The notes below the pieces were generated by a model that did no database searches, was not told the DNA's origin, and saw only the letters and a program-made list of their open reading frames with translations. The position numbers were made by a program, and so were the translations under genes. 22,617 bases of DNA from Spirochaetia bacterium (lineage in GTDB: Bacteria > Spirochaetota > Spirochaetia > Treponematales > Treponemataceae): positions 1-22,617 of the forward strand of contig CAAGIZ010000054.1 in NCBI GenBank assembly GCA_900770075.1, read 5' to 3'. Shown one piece after another: positions 1 to 6,453 of the stretch; within the stretch, counting starts at the first letter, position 1; each line of letters begins with the position of its first letter.

Positions 1-2
1 TG

Positions 3-182
3 CGAACTTTGCTTAAAAGCGAACATTACCCGGACATCACTTATGGAATAAAGTTTATTATGGGAAACATCGGTTTTTCAGATAATATTTTTACATTTCC
101 GTATTTCTGTTCATTTTTGCTAAAACGATATTTGAAAGATTTTAATCCGTCAGCAAATTTAGAAAAAAGTTCAACTGACTAA
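3..182 (+). CDS. 3' end of an unrecognised protein, cut by the window edge
   Basis: A frame is open from the first complete codon at base 3 to a TAA at 180-182, giving 59 residues with no start in the window. The product is rich in aromatic and hydrophobic residues in its middle (for example FPYFCSFLLKRYL) and ends in a polar tail. I do not recognise the family. The frame could be chance in AT-rich DNA, but its composition looks protein-like and it stops just before the minus-strand trio and the GC-rich repeat, as a convergent gene would. It is not a complete gene here. Confidence 0.4.
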   Translation, partial: RTLLKSEHYPDITYGIKFIMGNIGFSDNIFTFPYFCSFLLKRYLKDFNPSANLEKSSTD

Positions 183-208
183 GATCCTGCACTCGATTGC
201 CATAGGAA

Positions 209-601
209 CTAAATAAAGCATTCTATTTTGAGTATTTTAGGGCGTTCCCCTCCGCTGCGCTCCGGGTCAGGCTTTCCGCACTTCCGCGCCGCCGCGCTCC
301 ATTCCTCCGCGGCCCGAAGCAAAGCTTCACCCCGCTCCGGAACTGCTGCGCAGGTGCTCCAACCCTTAACGCGCAGCGTTAAGCCGTGCGCCGAGTTTTC
401 GTGCTTTAGCACGGAAACTTGCAGTGGGTGGGCGCAGGCTGTTGCTTCCATACCAAATCTGCTCGCGATCAGCATCGGCCTGAATATCCCTTTCTTCCTG
501 TCCGAGTCTATATAGCATCTTTTAGAGCAATACTTATGGCTATACCGCAACGGACGATAGCTCCCGCAGTATTCGCAATATCCATAATCACCATCTGACA
601 T
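209..601 (-). CDS. Small zinc-ribbon-like protein with a repeat-derived C-terminal tail
   Basis: 130 residues. The N-terminal 45 residues carry a Cys4 pattern, C9-x2-C12 and C25-x3-C29 (YCEYCG ... YCSKRC), typical of small zinc ribbons or treble clefs of the 'CxxCG...YCSxxC' kind, so zinc binding is likely. The start at 601 has a strong ribosome-binding site, AAGGAG, 9 nt upstream, and lies 17 nt after the previous gene's stop, so it is probably the last gene of that operon. From about residue 45 onwards the reading frame runs through a GC-rich repeat that also occurs in intergenic spaces elsewhere in the window. The tail is therefore probably not ancestral: the repeat appears to have replaced the original 3' end. 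Function is unknown. Confidence 0.55.
   Translation of the reverse strand: MSDGDYGYCEYCGSYRPLRYSHKYCSKRCYIDSDRKKGIFRPMLIASRFGMEATACAHPLQVSVLKHENSAHGLTLRVKGWSTCAAVPERGEALLRAAEEWSAAARKCGKPDPERSGGERPKILKIECFI
236..455. repeat. GC-rich modular hairpin repeat, copy A (longest)
   Basis: A GC-rich block inside AT-rich DNA. It holds several short hairpins in series: GAAGC-AAA-GCTTC, CTTAACG-CGCAG-CGTTAAG and CGTGC-TTTA-GCACG. It shares framework pieces with copies B-E: a 'GCTCCATT' piece, 'CTCCAACCC' ahead of the CGCAG hairpin, and 'CGTGCGCCGAGTTT' after it. The last two also occur in the reverse complement of copy D. It overlaps the 3' two-thirds of the zinc-ribbon ORF. Boundaries are approximate. 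Confidence 0.6.
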
Positions 602-618
602 ATTTCATCACTCCTTGC

Positions 619-1410
619 TTAATAAGAAGTCTTTAAAAATCCCACATTGGTTAAATCCGTAATGCTCGTAATTGAACCGTCCTCTGCAACCGTAAGTGCA
701 AGAGCTCCTTTAAGGATCTGTGTTGTTTTCCGTTTGCCAGTCCTTTTGTTTACGACTCCAGAATAATCTCTAATAGTGATGGAGATATTTGTAACTCCGC
801 TATCAGGCACACTTCCGAAAAGATTTTCTTTAAGCCAGGTGCTCAGCTCATCCGATAATGGCATGTACTTTCCAGGTTGTTCCTTGGATTTTTTTGTAGC
901 AGAATTTATGTAATTTTGAGTTTCTTCATCCGAAAGAACATTCAGTTGAATACGGCGTAATTCCGAGTCACTCAAAGCAAATCTTTTAGAAGAAGAGGAA
1001 AATTGCTTTGTTTCTGAATTATTGGAAATACTCCATTCTGAATAAAGCTTAATGTGAATTTTTCCCTTGAATTTCTTAGCCTTTACGATTCGTTCCGCAG
1101 AATAGCTGAGGCTTTGTGGAGTTTGATCAAACGCAGAAGTCTTGTAGTTTTCGCCCGCAGAGTTGATAACCTGTTCAAACTGCTCGAACTGCTTGCGGTA
1201 TACGTTTTCGATGAAGAACAGCCGGCTAAAAAGCTTTTTCTTTGTTGAATTTGTAAGTTCAATTGACGAATTCTTTAAGTCATTCAAGAAAGAAACCGAT
1301 TCATTCATCAGGTTTAATTCGTAAACATCAAGGAGGAATTTTTCAATTTTCTTTATAAGGGTTTCCTTTTCTTTTTTAGCATTCTCCATTCCAGAATGAG
1401 CGGCATCCAT
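619..1410 (-). CDS. Unknown protein; likely second half of a frameshift-coupled product
   Basis: 263 residues if started at 1410; an internal ATG at 1389 is possible. Neither start has a good ribosome-binding site. The first 80 residues are Lys/Glu-rich and probably helical. The C-terminal half is more beta-like (NISITIRDY, GALALTVAEDGSIT). There is no signal peptide or membrane segment, and I recognise no family. The ORF overlaps the upstream gene by 58 nt in the -1 frame. The overlap contains A AAA AAG at 1371-1377, phased so that a -1 slip joins the two frames into a product of about 421 residues. Independent translation, programmed frameshift and a frameshift mutation are all possible; the slippery site makes frameshifting attractive. 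Confidence 0.6.
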   Translation of the reverse strand: MDAAHSGMENAKKEKETLIKKIEKFLLDVYELNLMNESVSFLNDLKNSSIELTNSTKKKLFSRLFFIENVYRKQFEQFEQVINSAGENYKTSAFDQTPQSLSYSAERIVKAKKFKGKIHIKLYSEWSISNNSETKQFSSSSKRFALSDSELRRIQLNVLSDEETQNYINSATKKSKEQPGKYMPLSDELSTWLKENLFGSVPDSGVTNISITIRDYSGVVNKRTGKRKTTQILKGALALTVAEDGSITSITDLTNVGFLKTSY

Positions 1411-1883
1411 TTGTCTACCTGTCCCTTGTAGCGGTTAGCTTCAGCTTTGGCAGCAGCTTCTCTATTTTTAGCTTTATTGTAACCGTAGTGGTCTAGGATT
1501 ACTTTCTCACGGTCCGTAGATCCACCAGACTTCCACGGTCCAGATTCTTCCTTATAACCCTTACAGGCTTCCATATCGTCCTGGGCATCCCGAACAGCCC
1601 GTTCTGCAACATCGTATTGTTCTTTTACAGCATCATACTCAGCTTTGTTTGCATCATAATCAGCCTGAAATTTTGCAATTTTTTCCTCAATTGCAGGAAC
1701 TACAGCCCCATTCCATTTTATCGCATAACCGACAGCCGCCTTCCCTGCAGCATCAGCCGTCTCCTGCTCCCAGCTTGAACACATTCCCTTCCATGAAGCA
1801 AGCATTGAAACAGAACCTGACTCTGCATTCGTTGCCGTCACTTGACTTGGAACACAGGATAACGCACTCTGATTTACACTCAT
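1353..1883 (-). CDS. Coiled-coil protein with a W-x-G motif, first gene of the trio
   Basis: 176 residues. The start at 1883 is well supported by AAGGAG 8 nt upstream. Residues 1-60 hold a W31-K-G33 motif in a helical setting. Residues about 62-110 are a long charged, probably coiled-coil helix (KIAKFQADYDANKAEYDA). The layout resembles WXG/LXG-type secreted proteins of type VII systems, but there is no secretion ATPase in the window, so this is only a resemblance. No signal peptide or transmembrane segment is visible. The ORF ends 5 codons after an A AAA AAG slippery heptamer, inside the start of the next gene. Its distinctive C-terminus (KKKRKPL) exists only if no frameshift occurs. Confidence 0.65.
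   Translation of the reverse strand: MSVNQSALSCVPSQVTATNAESGSVSMLASWKGMCSSWEQETADAAGKAAVGYAIKWNGAVVPAIEEKIAKFQADYDANKAEYDAVKEQYDVAERAVRDAQDDMEACKGYKEESGPWKSGGSTDREKVILDHYGYNKAKNREAAAKAEANRYKGQVDKWMPLILEWRMLKKKRKPL
1371..1387 (-). promoter_or_regulatory. Candidate programmed -1 frameshift site (A AAA AAG with upstream SD-like GGAG)
   Basis: On the minus strand the zero frame reads CTA AAA AAG AAA AGG, so A AAA AAG at 1377-1371 is in the X XXY YYZ phase needed for tandem -1 slippage. An SD-like GGAG lies at 1387-1384, 6 nt upstream. The zero frame stops at 1355-1353. The -1 frame continues GAA AAG GAA directly into the downstream ORF. The E. coli dnaX signal uses the same heptamer and an upstream SD-like element. 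Only a weak 4-bp stem (AAGG/CCTT) is visible just downstream, so the stimulator is less convincing than in dnaX. Confidence 0.5.
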
Positions 1884-2106
1884 TTTATATACTCCTTATT
1901 ATGTTTTTGTACCGACAGTTTGGTTTAAAATTATTTTAGGACAGAAGTTTTTCTTGTAGTGAGTATTCACGCATAAAAAACAGTGAATTTTTTTTTAAAA
2001 AAACGGTGAAAATTTCACAGATTTTCTCAAAAAAAATTGAAATTTTCAGTTTTCAGAAAAAAATAAGGGTGGCGATGGTCATAATTGGCATAAAATTTTC
2101 ACTTGA
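1884..2106. other. AT-rich non-coding stretch
   Basis: No gene is seen. The stretch contains the ribosome-binding site of the minus-strand trio near 1892-1897, long A and T runs at 1985-2060, and a 13-nt palindrome, GTGAAA-A-TTTCAC, at 2006-2018 that could be an operator or chance. I could not identify a convincing promoter for the trio. Confidence 0.4.
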
Positions 2107-2310
2107 CAGATATTGTACGTACAGGCAGCAGAGGAAATCGGCGCGCAGAAATACGAACGCACAGACTCAAGGCTGACAAGCAGAAACGGCTACAGAGAAA
2201 AAACTCTAAAAACAAGAGTCTAAACACTTAAACTTCACATTCTGAAACTTAGGGACGGAACATTTTCTACAGACATCTTTGCACGCTATCAGAGAAGCGA
2301 ACAAGCACTT
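2107..2310 (+). pseudogene. IS256 (Mutator)-family transposase remnant
   Basis: The frame reads ...AEEIGAQKYERTDSRL..., ...RNGYREKTLKTRV, stop at 2221-2223, then LKLRDGTFSTDIFARYQRS and EQAL. This matches the conserved N-terminal region of IS256-family transposases (GAxxYER, RNGYR, TRVG, FARYQRSEQAL), with the usual Gly after TRV replaced by a stop. A stop at 2104-2106 precedes it, and homology is lost after EQAL. The catalytic DDE core, which lies downstream in complete enzymes, is absent. Terminal inverted repeats were not found. It is a dead fragment marking an old insertion. Confidence 0.75.
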
Positions 2311-2398
2311 CCCAAATGCGCTCCTTGAATTGCTAGAAAAAGGTTCGATGACAATAAAAATGTCAGATTACGGGAACTTTGAAAAAGTCGTGGGGTAA
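2300..2398 (+). pseudogene. Remnant of a cyclophilin-like domain protein
   Basis: In a different frame from the transposase remnant, 32 codons read NALLELLEKGSMTIKMSDYG followed by NFEKVVG and a stop. The pattern 'ALxELLxxGxxTIxMSDYGxFEKV' is characteristic of the small bacterial cyclophilin-like domain, where it is normally followed by 'GxLGxxLPxxD'. The front of the gene is missing where the transposase fragment ends, and the rest is lost at the stop, so only a core fragment survives. Confidence 0.5.
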
Positions 2399-2651
2399 TC
2401 GGACAGATTTAACTCTTTTATGGAAAACGTAATATTTCTTTCCAGAGTTTGAAAATTGAAACATCAACGAAAGAGGAAGATTTGGCTGATATACGGAAGA
2501 TGTTCTTTATTGAGTAGGGATATGTCATATGCCTAAGGAAAGGGCGGACATAGCGACCCGGAATGAAGGAAGCACCGGGGTGCGCACTGAATGGAGGGAA
2601 ACGTCCAAATCTGCCCGAATCACTTTTTTTGTTCACTCCCGCTTAAAATAT
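2399..2651. other. Intergenic stretch with gene debris and a possible divergent GC-rich repeat
   Basis: No intact gene is seen. A plus-strand frame continues with short ORF fragments to a stop near 2515. Bases about 2540-2622 become GC-rich and include the hairpin GCACC-GG-GGTGC near 2573. On the minus strand this block has 'CGTTTCCCTCCATTC' and 'CTTCATTCCGGG' pieces reminiscent of the GC-rich repeat family, so it may be a sixth, degenerate copy. A run of seven T follows at about 2624. Confidence 0.3.
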
Positions 2652-2678
2652 TTGAAAATTCCTGACTTTGGGTATAAA
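2652..2678 (+). promoter_or_regulatory. Weak candidate promoter for the FIST-chemoreceptor pair
   Basis: TTGAAA at 2652-2657 and TATAAA at 2673-2678 are separated by only 15 nt, shorter than the sigma70 optimum. The position, about 60 nt upstream of the FIST start, is suitable. Nothing better is visible. Confidence 0.3.
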
Positions 2679-2739
2679 ATTTGTCATCGGTTTTTGTGAG
2701 TTTTGCCGGTTTTTGCTTCAACTTTAAGGAGAATTAACG

Positions 2740-3879
2740 ATGGAACAGGAAGTCGTTTCGACTAAAATACAGGATCCCATAGGAGCGGCTGATGATTTAG
2801 TCCGCAAACTGAAACACGATCCGAATACTTACAAGGCTGTCATTTTTATGGCAGCAATAAATTACGATTTTGAGGAACTTTCCAAGGCTATAAAAGGAAA
2901 ATTCCCGGAAAGCGAAGTTATCGGAACCAGCACTGCCGGAGAAATCGACACCACCGGGTTTAAAAACGATTCTGTGGTTCTTACGACCATGAGCGATTCC
3001 CTGACCCGCACAAAGGGCGTCCTGATAGAAAAAGGAAGCCGCTACCCTGTTGCTTTCTGTGATGACATTGAATCTGCCCTTTCTGAATGCGGCATACGCA
3101 CAGGAGATTCCTTTTCCCACAAAGATGCCTTTGGCATTACCTTTATAAACGGAGTTTTCAATGCCGAAGAAACCGTTCTTTCCACTTTTTACTCCATAAT
3201 CAAAAACGACAATTTTAAAATCGCAGGAGGAACGGCCGGCTATACCGGTTCAACTCCAAAAACCTTCGTAAGCTACAACGGAAAAACCACTCAGGACGGA
3301 GCGGTCATGCTCTTTGTCAAGACTCCCTGCAAATTCGACCTTCGGCAGGAAGACATCTTTAACACCACCGGTAAAACCGTCTACGTTACGGAAGCAGACA
3401 CCGTAAACCGGACAATCTACAAAATCAACGGTCAGCCGGCTAAAGAAGTATATGCCCGGCAGCTGGGTGTAAGCGAAGGGCAGGCAGAAAACATGACCTT
3501 TGAAAATCCTTTCGGACGGCACATAAACGGAGCCATTCACATTGCGGCTCTGGCTGGGTTTGGTCAGGACAAGTCTATTTCCACCTTTGCCCGGATTGTT
3601 CCAAATTCAACTCTGGAAATGATGCACATAGGAAATGCCGAAGAAAAATGCGAAGAAACCTGCAGGGACATTACGGCTGTAATTCCAAAACCAAAATTTG
3701 TCCTGATGATGACCTGCATAACCCGCACCATGTACTTTGAGCGGGAACGCATAAGCGACAGCATAATCGCAAAATACAGAAGAGCGTTCCCCACTTTCTG
3801 CGGTTTTTCTTGCTATGGGGAACAGCTGGGGAAGGTTCACTGCAATCAGACTTTGGTTACGGTTGCAATCGGCGAATAA
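2740..3879 (+). CDS. FIST-domain sensory protein (FIST_N plus FIST_C)
   Basis: 379 residues, started at ATG 2740 with AAGGAG 8 nt upstream. The N-terminal half carries the FIST_N signature GTSTAGEI at 62-69. The C-terminal half carries the FIST_C signature CGFSCYGEQ at 354-362. FIST proteins are sensory input modules predicted to bind small ligands, possibly amino acids, and are found with signal-transduction outputs. There is no signal peptide or transmembrane segment, so it is cytoplasmic. It lacks its own output domain, but the next gene, 22 nt downstream on the same strand, is a soluble chemoreceptor signalling domain. The pair probably forms a split receptor, with the FIST protein as ligand sensor. 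The ligand cannot be read from sequence. Confidence 0.88.
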   Translation: MEQEVVSTKIQDPIGAADDLVRKLKHDPNTYKAVIFMAAINYDFEELSKAIKGKFPESEVIGTSTAGEIDTTGFKNDSVVLTTMSDSLTRTKGVLIEKGSRYPVAFCDDIESALSECGIRTGDSFSHKDAFGITFINGVFNAEETVLSTFYSIIKNDNFKIAGGTAGYTGSTPKTFVSYNGKTTQDGAVMLFVKTPCKFDLRQEDIFNTTGKTVYVTEADTVNRTIYKINGQPAKEVYARQLGVSEGQAENMTFENPFGRHINGAIHIAALAGFGQDKSISTFARIVPNSTLEMMHIGNAEEKCEETCRDITAVIPKPKFVLMMTCITRTMYFERERISDSIIAKYRRAFPTFCGFSCYGEQLGKVHCNQTLVTVAIGE

Positions 3880-3901
3880 AAATTGAATTCAGGAATAAAA
3901 T

Positions 3902-4777
3902 ATGGAAGAAATAAATCTTATAAAAAGCGGAAAAATCCTCGTACAGACTTTGATTGAATACCTGGCAAAAGATGCCATCGGCGGCGAATTCCTCAGGGAA
4001 TATCTGGAAAGCCGGGAAAATCTTGATAAATCTTCCCAGACTCAGAGGGCGGCAATGGATCATCTGAAAGAGGGAACAAAAGAAATGGGTGCCAAGGCAA
4101 AAGAAATTTCAGAAAACGCTTCTAAAAATATCCAGCGTCTTGACGAAATTGCCCTTGCCATAAAGGAACTCCGGGAATCAATCAGCAAAATCGATGCTGA
4201 ACAGAAGCGTTATGCCGAACAGTTTAAAAACCTTATTTCGCAGACTAAGCTCATAACGGCAAAGATAAACGACATTCAAAACATCTCCCAGCAGACAAAC
4301 CTTCTTTCGTTCAACGCTTCGATTGAAGCAGCCAGAGCAGGCAATGCCGGAAAAGGCTTCCGGGTAATCGCCAACGAGGTAAAAAAACTTTCGGACGATA
4401 CGGACAAAACTTCGGAAGAGATAAAGCGGAACGTCATAAATCTGACAGATTCCATTGCAAATCTGGAAAAACTCACAAAGGAAAACTCTTCCAATCTGAA
4501 CAGACTTTCCAGCGAAGCTGATGCAACCATGGAACGGTTTGAAAACGTCAAGGCCATAAACAACCAGAACAATATGAGCGTAGGAAGCATAAATTCACTT
4601 GTAGAGTCCAACGCCATAGAGATTGAAAGCGTTTTTGAAAGCATAGGCGAAATCGAAAAGAACAACGCAGACAGCCTTAAACTCTTCGGCGACTGCGCCT
4701 CAAAGAACGAAATGCTCTTCAACGACCTCTATTCCTTCGTCTACGAACTAAAAGCCATCTTTGAAGACCTGAATTAA
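3902..4777 (+). CDS. Cytoplasmic methyl-accepting chemotaxis protein (signalling domain)
   Basis: 291 residues, start at 3902 with AGGA upstream. It is almost wholly a coiled coil. The signalling hairpin tip is at about 131-150 (QTNLLSFNASIEAARAGNAG), followed by KGFRVIANEVKKLS, the CheA/CheW-contacting core of chemoreceptors. No transmembrane segment, periplasmic domain or HAMP is present, so it is a soluble receptor. The 40-residue N-terminus is too small for a usual sensor domain, which fits sensing by the adjacent FIST protein. The tip has Phe-137 where Leu or Ile is often found. It ends 134 nt before the convergent purF stop, with three hairpins between. Confidence 0.9.
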   Translation: MEEINLIKSGKILVQTLIEYLAKDAIGGEFLREYLESRENLDKSSQTQRAAMDHLKEGTKEMGAKAKEISENASKNIQRLDEIALAIKELRESISKIDAEQKRYAEQFKNLISQTKLITAKINDIQNISQQTNLLSFNASIEAARAGNAGKGFRVIANEVKKLSDDTDKTSEEIKRNVINLTDSIANLEKLTKENSSNLNRLSSEADATMERFENVKAINNQNNMSVGSINSLVESNAIEIESVFESIGEIEKNNADSLKLFGDCASKNEMLFNDLYSFVYELKAIFEDLN

Positions 4778-4812
4778 CCGCCCCGCAACTGCCCGTCTCA
4801 AACCACCAATTC

Positions 4813-4830
4813 GCTGCCAAGGATGGCAGC
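4813..4830. terminator. Short GC hairpin between convergent genes
   Basis: A perfect 7-bp inverted repeat, GCTGCCA-AGGA-TGGCAGC, 35 nt after the chemoreceptor stop. There is no T-tract, so it is more likely a structural or mRNA 3'-end hairpin than a terminator alone. Confidence 0.4.
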
Positions 4831-4845
4831 ACCCCGACAAGACAG

Positions 4846-4877
4846 AAACAGCGTTTTGCCTGTGCAAAACGCTGTTT
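4846..4877. terminator. Bidirectional terminator hairpin between the chemoreceptor and purF
   Basis: A perfect 14-bp inverted repeat (arms 4846-4859 and 4864-4877, loop CTGT) with A's at one foot and T's at the other. It can fold in transcripts from either side and separates convergent transcription. Confidence 0.7.
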
Positions 4878-4882
4878 GTGTC

Positions 4883-4916
4883 GTATAAAAAATTGCATGG
4901 ATGCAATTTTTTATAC
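4883..4916. terminator. 16-bp AT-rich hairpin including the purF stop codon
   Basis: A perfect 16-bp inverted repeat (arms 4883-4898 and 4901-4916, 2-nt centre GG). The right arm contains the purF stop codon (4911-4913) and last codon. Its ends are A- and T-rich, so it can act as a terminator for both converging transcripts, but the ribosome finishing purF would disrupt it. Confidence 0.6.
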
Positions 4917-6287
4917 CGGGTACTCCCCGCTAAAACATCCCTTGCAGAAGCTGTCGCCCCCTAAAGCCTTAATCATTCCCTCAAGGCTTATAAAGGCAAG
5001 GGTGTCCGCACCAATCTCCTTACAGATTTCATCAACCTCGTGCATGCTGGAAATAAGCTCGTTTTTGCTGGGAGTGTCAATACCCAAATGACACGGAAAC
5101 TTAACCGGCGGCGAACTCACCCTAAAGTGCACTTCCTTAGCCCCGGCCCGCCTTAAAATCTGCACAAGCCGCCGGCTGGTAGTTCCCCGCACAATAGAAT
5201 CGTCGATTACCACAACCCTTTTTCCCCTTAAATCGCTGGAAATGGCATTCAGCTTTACAAAAACCATATTTTCCCGCTCTTTCTGAGTCGGCGCAATAAA
5301 GGTTCTTCCAATGTATTTGTTTTTTACAATCCCCGTCACATAAGGAATTCCGCTGGCCTTAGCATAACCCATGGCAGCCCCAATACCGCTGTCAGGAACA
5401 CCCACAACCACATCCGCTTCCACCGAACTTTCAAGGGCAAGAGCCTGCCCCATCCTGTACCGGGCTTCCTGCACAGGAATTCCGTCAATAACGCTGTCCG
5501 GCCGGGAAAAATACACGTATTCAAAAACGCAGGTCTGCTTTCTGTTTTTTGCATCGATTGAAGAAGAATGAATACCTTCCTTATTTATGATGATAATTTC
5601 ACCAGGCTTAATGTCGCGGATAAGCTCCCCGTTTACCGAATCAATGGCGCAGCTTTCACTGGCAAGAATATAGCCCCCCGGCTTTCCGTCAATTTCCGGC
5701 AGCTTTCCAAGACACAAAGGCCGTATGCCGTTAGGGTCACGCACCCCGATTAAGCAATCCTCAGTCATAATGCACAGGGCATAGGAACCCTTAATCAGCT
5801 GCATCGTCCCGTGAATAGCCTTTTCCATTCCTTTTTTATAAGACCGGGCAATCAGCTTCAGAATGACTTCAGTGTCGCTGGTAGAATTAAAAGTGCTCCC
5901 CGAATCCTCCAGCATTTCCCGCAAAGGCTCATAATTTACCAGCTGACCGTTATGGGCAAGGGCAATGGAACCAAGCTTAAAACTGTTCAACATAGGCTGG
6001 GCATTTTCAATCGTCCGCCCCCCGGCAGTAGCATAGCGGACATGACCGATGGCAATCCTTCCCTTCAGTTCTTCAAAATCGCTCTTTTTAAAAACATCCC
6101 CCACAAGCCCCATCTCTTTTTTCAGCTTGAGAGTTTTACCGTCGCTGGCAACAATACCGGCACTTTCCTGCCCCCGATGCTGCAGACTCACTAGGGCAAA
6201 ATAAGCCATGGAAGAGGCAGTAGAATCACATTCAAGGTTTTCAGGCCTGTAAATTCCACAGACGCCACATTCATCTTTTAATCCCAT
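4911..6287 (-). CDS. purF: Amidophosphoribosyltransferase, Fe-S type
   Basis: Catalyses the first committed step of purine synthesis: PRPP + glutamine to phosphoribosylamine. 458 residues when started at ATG 6287, chosen because GGAG lies 8 nt upstream; a TTG six bases earlier would sit too close. After a 6-residue propeptide, Cys7 (ECGVCGIY) is the Ntn nucleophile. SLQHRGQESAG (35-45) and the NGQ at 113-115 belong to the glutaminase domain. VVVIDDSIVRGTT (358-370) is the PRPP loop. C253, C399, C448 and C451 match the four ligands of the [4Fe-4S] cluster in the Bacillus-type enzyme, which links activity to oxygen exposure. It is last in the thrC-asnB-gltB-purF array, separated from gltB by a GC-rich hairpin repeat. 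Confidence 0.96.
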   Translation of the reverse strand: MGLKDECGVCGIYRPENLECDSTASSMAYFALVSLQHRGQESAGIVASDGKTLKLKKEMGLVGDVFKKSDFEELKGRIAIGHVRYATAGGRTIENAQPMLNSFKLGSIALAHNGQLVNYEPLREMLEDSGSTFNSTSDTEVILKLIARSYKKGMEKAIHGTMQLIKGSYALCIMTEDCLIGVRDPNGIRPLCLGKLPEIDGKPGGYILASESCAIDSVNGELIRDIKPGEIIIINKEGIHSSSIDAKNRKQTCVFEYVYFSRPDSVIDGIPVQEARYRMGQALALESSVEADVVVGVPDSGIGAAMGYAKASGIPYVTGIVKNKYIGRTFIAPTQKERENMVFVKLNAISSDLRGKRVVVIDDSIVRGTTSRRLVQILRRAGAKEVHFRVSSPPVKFPCHLGIDTPSKNELISSMHEVDEICKEIGADTLAFISLEGMIKALGGDSFCKGCFSGEYPV

Positions 6288-6320
6288 TTTCAATACTCCA
6301 AAAAAAAACAGACGAAATAT

Positions 6321-6447
6321 CGGGGCGTTCCGGCACTCCGTGCCGTCGGGTGTTCCAGAGTTCCGCTATCGCTCCATTACCGGACAAGGAGCAAAAGCCC
6401 CTTGCCCGGCAACGGCTGCGCCGCTCTTCCACCCCCTAACGCAGGCC
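6321..6447. repeat. GC-rich modular hairpin repeat, copy B (gltB-purF gap)
   Basis: Aligns over its full length with copy C in the same orientation. It contains CGGCA-CTCCG-TGCCG, then 'TTCCGCTATCGCTCCATTAC', a long hairpin (CCGGACAAGG ... CCTTGCCCGG), then 'CAACGGCTGCGCCGCTCTTC' and 'CACCCCCTAACGC'. The one mismatch in the long stem is a G-U pair in minus-strand RNA, the strand that is transcribed. It lies between the gltB stop and the purF ribosome-binding site. Confidence 0.85.
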
Positions 6448-6453
6448 GCCAGA

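Noticed and set aside
1353..1883. Calling the W-x-G protein a type VII secretion substrate
   Set aside because: The motif is short, no EssC/EccC-type ATPase or partner gene is in the window, and the family was not confirmed.
2418..2636. 72-codon minus-strand ORF upstream of the FIST gene
   Set aside because: No ribosome-binding site or recognisable domain; it reads through repeat-like and gene-debris DNA.
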